The notes under the pieces: model-generated
The model's input: only the letters and a program-made list of their open reading frames with translations
Told to the model about the DNA's origin: nothing
Database searches by the model: none
Source of the DNA: Cherax quadricarinatus
Lineage: Eukaryota; Arthropoda; Malacostraca; Decapoda; Parastacidae
Direction of reading: 5' to 3'
Assembly: GCF_038502225.1 (NCBI RefSeq)
Contig: NC_091340.1
Span: forward strand, 29,820,579-29,884,578
Length of the DNA: 64,000 nt
Position numbers and translations under genes: made by a program
Shown: positions 55,968 to 64,000 of the stretch, one piece after another
Layout of the letters: each line of letters opens with the position of its first letter
Numbering within the stretch: the first letter of the stretch is position 1

Positions 55968-56144
55968 ACTGACGTTAATTCTTGCCTTTGCAATTATTCG
56001 TTAAACATTTCTTGACATTAGAATCTAAGTCAGTTTAACCATTAATGACTTTCGTGAAGTTGACAAATGGGGGGATAGAGGGTAATTAGAACATTTTCGT
56101 GGCATTTGAATGCAAAGAAAATTGGATAAAGGATGAAGAACACA

Positions 56145-56340
56145 AAGGCACAATATCACGAGTGGAACAATACATAAATAACTCGCACATACCATAAAGA
56201 AGTTTAATACGACATTTTGGTCCGACTTAGACCCTTGAATAGTCCCACTGTCAATGGTGCAAGTCGGACCCAAACGTCGTCATAAGCTTCTTTCTCCTAT
56301 TTTTGGGTCATTTGTGTATTGTGTGTGTTTAAGGATGAAG
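56145..56340. mobile_element. Foldback of PLE-1-type 3' ends
   Basis: CACAAAGGCACAATATCACG, AACTCGCACATACC, TACGACATTTTGGTCCGACT (minus-oriented end) faces GCAAGTCGGACCCAAACGTC, GTCATAAGCTTCTTTCTCC, GGGTCATTTGTGTA (plus-oriented end). Both correspond to PLE-1 termini; motifs near 56210-56245 and 56252-56282 are incomplete. 55968-56144 and 56341-56456 contain nothing recognised. Confidence 0.7.
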
Positions 56341-56456
56341 GTGAGTGAAGAAATGCTGGTGCATCATATCAGAAAAATCTTTCATAAAAAAAATCTTAGT
56401 AAAAGCTGACAGAAAATTCATAATATTCAGTGACTCTCGACGTGTTTCCTACTGTC

Positions 56457-57040
56457 TTAGCAAGCAATTAATTTCTGTTTAAATGAGTGTTTTAAATTTC
56501 TCGTATTGCAGTTGTTGGGGTTAAACTCCAGTAGCCACTTGTTAGACCAGATCTGCAGCCTGTCCAGGTGCATTTGTAGCATTTCCAGGTTCATGTCTGC
56601 TTGTATTCTCCCTAGTTTCGGGTTATCCTCGAGCAGGGATACCTCTGGCTCTGTCCTTTCCATCATGTAATTTACGTATACAGGAAATAACACCGATCCT
56701 AGTACTGATCCTTGTGGAACCCCACCCGTCACATAGACCCATTCCAACACCTCTTCACGGATCATTAGTTGTTTTTTTCCTGTCAGGTATGCCTTGATCC
56801 ACTGTAGTGCTATTCCTGCCACAGCTCATCTAGCTTTTGTACCAGTCTCCCGTGTGGCACTGTGCCAGAAACCTTACAGTCCAAGAAGATGCAGTCTTCT
56901 CATCCCAGTCTCTCTTCTGCCTTACTTCTGTTACCTTGTCTTAGAACTCCAGTAGGTTCGTAACGCAGAATTTTTCCGTCCTTGAAGCCGTGCTGGTTGT
57001 CGTGTATAAAGCCATTACTTTCTAGGTTCTCCAACCCTCT
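56457..57040 (-). pseudogene. LINE B3: RT fragment of a LINE B relative
   Basis: Minus strand: [40 protein letters not shown] (RT motif B) and WSNKWLLEFNPNNC. Motif C is destroyed (LLEDNPKLGR where FADDVKLMRR is expected). Upstream, 56823-57040 continues the RT (equivalent of B2 near 49900) in broken frames. The sequence is clearly more diverged than B1 or B2. Confidence 0.8.
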
Positions 57041-57135
57041 GTGTATGTGTGTGTACTTACCTGTTTGTGGTTGCAGGGGTCGAGTCTTAGCTCCTGGGCC
57101 CGCCTCTTCGCAGATAGCTACTTGGTCCCCTCTCT
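57041..57135 (-). mobile_element. LINE B 3' end fragment
   Basis: GTACTTACCTGTTTGTGGTT, GCAGGGGTCGAGTCTTAGCT, CCTGGGCCCGCCTCTTCGCA correspond to 48680-48740. It continues into a GT-rich stretch (57136-57300). Confidence 0.75.
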
Positions 57136-57479
57136 CTCTGCTCCATGTGTGCGTGTGTGTTTTCGTGTGTGATTATGTATGCACAGGTGTATATATGAGT
57201 GTCTTGTGCGTGTGTGAGCGGGTTGATATGTGCCAGTATTAGTATGCGTGCACATGTATACACACATGAGTGTGAATGTGCCTTTACGTGTGTGTACACA
57301 AGACTTGGCATCAGTGAACACAGTAATAATTTTACCAGAATGGTTCTCATCTCATTAGCAAGAGTCACCCCACCTGGTACCACCTGTCCAGCCCACAGCA
57401 CCAGCTGCCTACCCTGTCTTGCTTGTTGTATACACTGCATTGTTCTCTCCTCTGCTTGTTCATCCTCCCTTGCTAGCTT
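57136..57479. other. GT-rich then unassigned sequence
   Basis: TGTGTGCG-like dinucleotide-rich sequence to about 57300, followed by about 180 bp that grade into the satellite. No gene. Confidence 0.5.
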
Positions 57480-60400
57480 CCTCTCCTGCTTATTCCTGCT
57501 CGTGCTTGTTGCTTCCACTGCTTGTTCCCTCCCCCACTAGTTTCCTCTCCCGCTTGTTCTCTCCCATGCTTATTCCCACCCCTGATTGTTCCCTCCAGTG
57601 CTTGTTCTCTCTCCTGCTGGTTCCCTCCCCTGTTTGTTCCCTCCCCTGCTTGTTAACTCCCCTGCTTGTTCTCTTTCCTGCTTGTTCCCTTTCCTGTTTG
57701 TTCCCTCCCTTGCTTGTTCCCTCCTCTGCTTGTTCCCTCCCCTGCTTGTTACCTCCTCTGCTTGTTCCCTTCCCTGCTTGTTCTCTCCCTTACTTGTTCC
57801 CTCCCCTGCGTGTTCCCTCCCCTGCTTGTTCCCTCCCCTACTTGTTCCCTCCCATGCTTGTTCCCTCCCCTGCTTGCTCCCTCCCCTGCGTGTTTCCTCC
57901 CCTGCTTGTTCCCTCCCCTACTTGTTCCCTCCCCTGCTTGTTCCCTCCCCTGCTTGTTCCCTCCCCTGCTTGTTCCCTCCCCTGCTTGTTCTCTCCCCTG
58001 CTTGTTCCCTCCCCTGCTTGTTCCTTCCCCTGCTTGTTCCCTCCTCTGCTTGTTCCTTTCCCTGCTTGTTCCCTCCCCTGCCTGTTCCCTCCCCTGCTTG
58101 TTCCCTCTCCTACTTGTTCCCTCCCGTGACTGTGCCCTCCCCTGCGTGTTCCCTCCCCTACTTGTTCCCTCCCCTGCCTGTTCCCGTCCCTGCTTGTTCC
58201 CTCCCCTACTTGTTCCCTCCCCTGCCTGTTCCCTTTCCTGCTTGTTCCTTCCCCTGCGTGTTCCCTCCCCTGCTTGTTCCCTCCTTTGCTTGTTCCCTCC
58301 TCTGCTTGTTCCTTTTCCTGCTTGTTCCCTCCCCTGCGTGTTCCCTCCCCTTCTTGTTCCCTCCCCTACTTGTTCCCTCCCCTGCGTGCTCCCTCCCCTG
58401 CTTGTTCCCTCCCCTAATTGTTCCCTCCCCTACCTGTTCCCTTCCATGCTTGTTCCCTCCCCTGCGTGTTCCCTCCCCTGCTTGTTCCCTCCCCTACTTG
58501 TTCCCTCCCCTGCCTCTTCCCATCCCTGCTTGTTCCCTCCCCTGCCTGTTCCCTTCCCTGCTTGTTCCCTCCCCTGCGTGTTCCCTCCCCTTCTTGTTCC
58601 CTCCCCTACTTGTTCCCTCCCCTGCCTGTTCCCTCCCCTAATTGTTCCCTCCCCTGCCTGTTCCCTTTCATGCTTGTTCCTTCCCCTGCCTGTTCCCTCC
58701 CCTGCGTGTTCCCTCCCCTATTTGTTCCCTCCCTTGCCTGTTCCCTTCCCTGCTTGTTCCCTCCCCTGCTTGTTCCCTCCTCTGCTTTTTCCCTCCCCTG
58801 CTTGTTCCCTCCCCTACTTGTTCCTTCTCTGCTTGTTCCCTCCCCTGCGTTTTCCCGCCCCTACTTGTTCTCTCCCCTGCTTGTTCCCTCCTCTGCTTGT
58901 TCCATACTCTTCTTGTTCCCTCCCCTGCTTTTTCCCTCCCCTGCGTGTTCCCTCCAGTGCTTGTTCCTTCCCCTGCGTGCTCCCTCCCCTGCGTGTTCCC
59001 TCCCCTAATTATTCCCTCCCCTGCCTGTTCCCTCCCCTGCTTGTTTCCTCCCCTGCTTGTTCCCTCCCCTACTTGTTCCCTCCCCTGCTTGTTCCCTCCC
59101 CTGCTTGTTCCCTCCCCTGCTTGTTCCCTCCCCTGCTTGTTCTCTCCCCTGCTTGTTCCCTCCCCTGCCTGTTCCCTCCCCTGCTTGTTCCCTCCTCTGC
59201 TTGTTCCTTTCCCTGCTTGTTCCCTCCCCTGCCTGTTCCCTCCCCTGCTTGTTCCCTCTCCTACTTGTTCCCTCCCGTGACTGTGCCCTCCCCTGCGTGT
59301 TCCCTCCCCTGCTTGTTCCCTCCCCTGCCTGTTCCAGTCCCTGCTTGTTCCCTCCCCTACTTGTTCCCTCCCCTGCATGTTCCCTTTCCTGCTTGTTCCT
59401 TCCCCTGCGTGTTCCCTCCCCTGCTTGTTCCCTCCTTTGCTTGTTCCCTCCTCTGCTTGTTCCTTTCCCTGCTTGTTCCCTCCCCTGCGTGTTCCCTCCC
59501 CTGCTTGTTCCCTCCCCTACTTGTTCCCTCCCCTGTGTGCTCCCTCCCCTGCGTGTTCCCTCCCCTACTTGTTCCCTCCCCTGCCTGTTCCCTTCCCTGC
59601 TTGTTCCCTCCCCTGCGTGTTCCCTCCCCTGCTTGTTCCCTCCCCTCCGTGTTCGCTCCCCTGCCTGTTCCCTTCCCTGCTTGTTCCCTCCCCTGCCTGT
59701 TCCCTTCCCTGCTTGTTCCCTCCCCTGCGTGTTCCCTCCCCTTCTTGTTCCGTCCCCTGCTTGTTCCCTCCCCTGCGTGTTCCCTCCCCTAATTGTTCCC
59801 TCCCCTGCCTGTTCCCTTCCCTGCTTGTTCCCTCCCCTGCGTGTTCTCTCCCCTGCTTGTTCCCTCCCCTACTTGTTCCCTCCTCTGCCTGTTCCCTTCC
59901 CTGCTTGCTCCTTCCCCTGCGTGTTCCCTCCCCTGCTTGTTCCCTCCCCTGGTTGTTCCCTCCCCTACTTGTTCCTTCTCTGCTTGTTCCCTCCCCTGCG
60001 TTTTCCCGCCCCTACTTGTTCCCTCCCCTGCTTGTTCCCTCCTCTGCTTGTTCCCTACTCTTCTTGTTCCCTCCCCTGCTTTTTCCCTCCCCTGCGTGTT
60101 CCCTCCAGTGCTTGTTCCTTCCCCTGCGTGCTCCCTCCCCTGCGTGTTCCCTCCCCTAATTATTCCCTCCCCTGCCTGTTCCCTGCCCCGCTTGTTCCCT
60201 CCACTGCCTGTTCCCTCCCCTGCTTATTCCCTCCCCTACTTGTTCCCTCCCCTGCTTGTTCCCCTCCATGCTTGTTCCCTCCCCTGCTTTTTCCCTCCTC
60301 TGCTTGTTCCCTCCCCTGCTTGTTCCCTCCCCTACTTGTTCCTTCCCCTGCCTGTTCCCTCCCCTGCGTGTTCCCTCCCCTACTTGTTCCCTCCCTTACT

Positions 60401-63400
60401 TGTTCCCTCCTTTGCTTGTTCCCTCCTCTGCTTGTTGCTTTCCCTGCTTGTTCCCTCCCCTGCGTGTTCCCTCCCCTTCTTGTTCCCTCCCCTACTTGTT
60501 CCCTCCCCTGCGTGTTCCCTCCCCTGCGTGTTCCCTCCCGTAATTGTTCCCTCCCCTGCCTGTTCCCTTCATTGCTTGTTCCCTCCCCTGCGTGTTCCCT
60601 CCCCTGCTTGTTTCCTCCCCTACTTGTTAGTTCCCCTGCCTCTTCCCTTCCCTGCTTGTACCCTCCCCTGCTTGTTCCCTCCTCTGCTTGTTCCCTCCCC
60701 CGTTTGTTCCCTCCCTATTTGTTCCCTCCCCTGCCTGTCCCCTCCCCTGCGTGTTCCCTCCCCTACTTGTTCCCTCCCTTGCCTGTTCCCTTCCCTGCTT
60801 GTTCCCTCCTTTGCGTGTTCCCTCCCCTGCTTGTTCCTCCCCTACTTGTTCCCTCCCCTGCGTGTTCCCTCCCCTGCGTGTTCTTTCCCCTACTTGTTCC
60901 CTCCCCTGCCTCTTCCCTTCCCTGCTTGTTCCCTCCTCTGCGTGTTCCCTCCCCTGCTTGTTCCCTTCCCTGCTTGTTCCCTCCTCTGCGTGTTCCCTCC
61001 CCTGCGTGTTCTCTCCCCTGCTTGTTCCCTCCCCTGCCTGTTCCCTTCCCTGCTTGTTCCCTCCCCTGCGTGTTCCCTCCCCTACTTGTTCCCTCCCCTG
61101 CTTGTTCCCTTTCCTGCTTATTCCCTCCCTTGCTTGTTCCCTCCTCTGCTTGTTCCCTCCCCTGCGTGTTCCCTCCCCTGCTTGTTCCCTCCCCTGCTTG
61201 TTCCCTCCCCTACTTGTTCCCTCCCCTGCCTGTTCTCTTCTCTGCTTGTTCCCTCCCCTGCTTGTTCCCTCCCCTGCTTGTTCCCTCCCTTACTTGTTCC
61301 CTCCCCTGCCTGTTCCCTCCCCTACTTGTTCCCTCCCCTGCTTGTTCCCTCCCCTACTTGTTTCCTCCCCTGCCTGTTCCCTCCCCTACTTGTTCCCTCC
61401 CCTGCTTGTTCCCTCCCCTGCTTGTTCTCTCCCCTGCTTGTTCCCTCCCCTACTTGTTCCCTCCCCTGCTTGTTCCCTCCCCTGCTTGTTCGCTCCCCTG
61501 CTTGTTCCCTGCCCTGCTTGTTCCCTCCCCTGCTTGTTCCCTCCCCTACGTGGTCCCTCCCCTGAGTGTTCCCTCCCCTGCTTGTTCCCTCCCCTGCTTG
61601 TTCCCTCCCCTGCTTGTTCCCTCCCCTGCTTGTTCCCTCCCCAGCTTGTTCCCTCCCCTACTTGTTCTCTACCCTGCTTGTTCCCTTCCCTGCTTGTTCC
61701 CTCCCATGCTTGTTCCCTCCCCTACTTGTTCCCTCCCTTACTTGTTCCCTCCCCTACTTGTTCCCACCCCTACATGTTCCCTCCTCTACTTTTTCCCTCC
61801 CCTACTTGTTCCCTCCCCTACATGTTCCCTCCCCTACTTGTTCCCTCCTGTACTTGTTCCCTCCCTACTTGTTCCCTCCCCTACTTGTTCCCTCCCCTAC
61901 TTGGTCCCTCCCCTACTTGTTCCCTCCCCTACTTGTTCCCTCCTTTACTTGTTCCCTCCTCTACTTGTTCCCTCCCCTACTTGTTCCCTCCCCTACTTGT
62001 TCCCTCACCTACTTGTTCCCTCCCCTACTTGTTCCCTCCCCTACTTGTTCCCTCCCCTAATTGTTCCCTCCCCTACTTGGTCCCTCCCCTACTTGTTCCC
62101 TCCCCTACTTGTTCCCTCCCCTACTTGTTCCCTCACCTACTTGTTCCCTGACCTACTTGTTCCCTCCCCTACTTGTTCCCTCCTCTACTTGTTCCCTCCC
62201 CTACTTGTTCCCTCCCCTACTTGTTCCCTCCCCTACTTGTTCCCTCCCCTACTTGTTCCCTCCCCTACTTGGTCCCTCCCCTACTAGTTCCCTCTCCTAC
62301 TCGGTCCCTCCCCTACTTGTTCCCTCCCCTACTTGTTCCCTCCCCTACTTGTTCCCTCCCCTACTTGTTCCCTCCCCTACTTGTTCCCTCCCCTACTTGT
62401 TCCCTCCCCTACTTGTTCCCTCCCCTACTTGTTCCCTCCCGTACTTGTTCCCTCCCCTACTTGTTCCCTCCCCTACTTGTTCCCTCCCCTACTTGTTCCC
62501 TCCCCTACTTGTTCCCTCCCCTACTTGTTCCCTTCTCTACTTGTTCCCTCCCCTACTTGTTCCCTCCCCTACTTGTTCCCTCCCCTACTTGTTCCCTCCC
62601 CTACTTGTTCCCTCCTTTACTTGTTCCCTCCTCTACTTGTTCACTCCCCTACTTGTTCCCTGCACTACTTGTTCTCTCCCCTACTTGTTCCCTCCCCTAC
62701 TTGTTCCATCCCCTACTTGTTCCCTCCCCTACTTGTTCCCTCCCCTACTTGTTCCCTCCCCTACCCCTCCTACTTGTTCCCTCCCTACTTGTTCCCTCCC
62801 CTACTTGTTCCCTCCCCTCTTGTTCCCTACTTGTTCCCTCCCCTACTTGTTCCCTCCCCTACTTGTTCCCTCCCCTACTTGTTCCCTCCCCTACTTGTTC
62901 CCTCCCTACTTGTTCCCTCCCCTACTTGTTCCCTCCCCTACTTGTTCCCTCCCCTACTTGTTCCCTCCCCTACTAGTTCCCTCCCCCCTACTTGTTCCCT
63001 CCCCTACTTGTTCCCTCCCCTACTTGTTCCCTCCCCTACTTGTTACCGCCCCTACTTGTTCCCTCCCTACTTGTTCCCTACTTGTTCCCTCCCCTACTTG
63101 TTCCCTCCCCTACTTGTTCCCTCCTCTACTAGTTCCCTCCCCTACTTGTTCCCTCCCCTACTTGTTCCCTCACCTACTTGTTCCCTCCAATACTTGTTCC
63201 CTCCCCTACTTGTTCCCTCCCCTACTTGTTCCCTCCCCTACTTGTTCCCTCCACTACTTGTTCCCTCCCCTACTTGTTCCCTCCCCTACTTGTTCCCTCC
63301 CCTACTTGTTCCCTCCCCTACTTGTTCCCTCCCCTACTTGTTCCCTCTCCTACTCGTTCCCTCCCCTACTTGTTCCCTCCCCTACTTGTTCCCTCCCCTA

Positions 63401-64000
63401 CTTGTTCCCTCCTCTACTTGTTCCCTCCCCTACTTGTTCCCTCCCCTACTTGTTCCCTCCCCTTGTTCCCCTCCCCTACTTGTTCCCTCCCCTACTTGTT
63501 CCCTCCCCTACTTGTTCCCTCCCCTACTTGTTCCCTCCCCTACTTGTTCCCTCCCCTACTTGTTCCCTCCTTTACTTGTTCCCTCCCCTACTTGTTCCCT
63601 CCCCTACTTGTTCCCTCCCCTACTTGTTCCCTCCCCTACTTGTTCCCTCCCTTCTTGTTCCCTCCCCTACTTGTTCCCTCCCCTACTTGTTCCCTTTGTT
63701 CCCTCCCCTACTTGTTCCCTCCCTTCTTGTTCCCTCCCCTACTTGTTCCCTCCCCTACCTGTTCCCTCCCCTTCTTGTTCCCTCCTTTACTTGTTCCCTC
63801 CTCTACTTGTTCCCTCCCCTACTTGTTCCCTCCCCAACTTGTTCCCTCCCCTACTTGTTCCCTCCCCTACTTGTTCCCTTCCCCCTACTTGTTCCCTCCC
63901 CTACTTGTTCCCTCCCCTACTTGTTCCCTCCCCTAATTGTTCCCTCCCCTACTTGTTCCCTCCCCTACTTGTTCCCTCCCCTACTTGTTCCCTCCCCTAC
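57480..64000. repeat. 16-bp satellite, about 400 copies, reaching the window end
   Basis: The unit is CTTGTTCCCTCCCCTG/A. The first 200 bp are poor units. From 57560 to about 61700 units end CTGCTTG, CTGCGTG or CTGCCTG in mixed order; after about 61700 almost all read CTACTTG. The order of rare variants in 57960-59050 recurs 1151 bp later (for example CCCGTGACTGTGCCC at 58123 and 59274). Because the unit has no stop in any plus-strand frame, open frames up to 1076 codons appear; they are artefacts. Confidence 0.97.

Noticed and set aside
57586..63936. Open frames of 250-1076 codons reading Leu-Phe-Pro-Pro-Leu-Leu-Val-Pro-Ser repeats
   Set aside because: They are translations of a 16-bp satellite without stops; all three plus frames are equally open and no non-repeat domain is attached.

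Overview
This window looks like eukaryotic repeat-dense DNA, most probably from a decapod crustacean (crayfish or relative). That is inferred from repeats I associate with decapods: an 8-bp AAGAACAT tail on a LINE, a GGGGGCGTTGACCCCC interspersed repeat, and GAAACG hairpin tails. No host gene, rRNA or intact tRNA could be supported. Almost every long open frame is either a tandem array whose unit contains no stop, or a retroelement fragment. One 100-N assembly gap lies at 41632-41731.

Layout. 1-300 is a piece of an R2-like LINE beside an (AT)n tract. 858-5628 holds three minisatellites, including about 3 kb of 40-bp units. 7172-10706 is a GAGTGCAAGAG array split by Penelope-like element PLE-1, which has an 11-bp target-site duplication. 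11342-17867 is a 56-bp array split by a full-length CR1-like LINE (LINE A: SGNH-type ORF1, EN-RT ORF2), itself broken by a 1.7-kb LTR-like insertion; removing that insertion restores the ORF2 frame. 18484-19394 is a large foldback. 21041-23830 holds 435-438-bp tandem units carrying a hammerhead-like motif, then PLE-2, with copies of one target sequence at three junctions. 24.5-40.6 kb is mostly minisatellites (14, CAG, 52, 24, 36, 36, 27 and 17 bp) with SINEs and foldbacks. 41958-43293 is the 3' half of an R2-like LINE. 45226-57135 holds three copies of a second CR1-like family (LINE B1-B3), tRNA-derived SINEs and a CCHC ORF1 remnant. 57480-64000 is a 16-bp satellite running off the window.

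The main signal is a short structured RNA motif present in about 25 copies: stem I, a CTGAWGAA-like core, stem II, GAAACGT, then the other strand of stem I. Stems I and II change sequence between families yet mostly keep pairing. The order and core resemble a type I hammerhead ribozyme with a palindromic ACGU stem III, with one extra A after the core. It sits at the 3' ends of two Penelope-like elements, at the 3' end of an RNase-H LINE remnant, downstream of a Gag-like ORF1, in foldbacks and in the 435-438-bp tandem units (retrozyme-like). Activity is inferred, not shown.

All coordinates and alignments were read by eye; repeat boundaries are usually good to within about 10 bp, and copy numbers are approximate.
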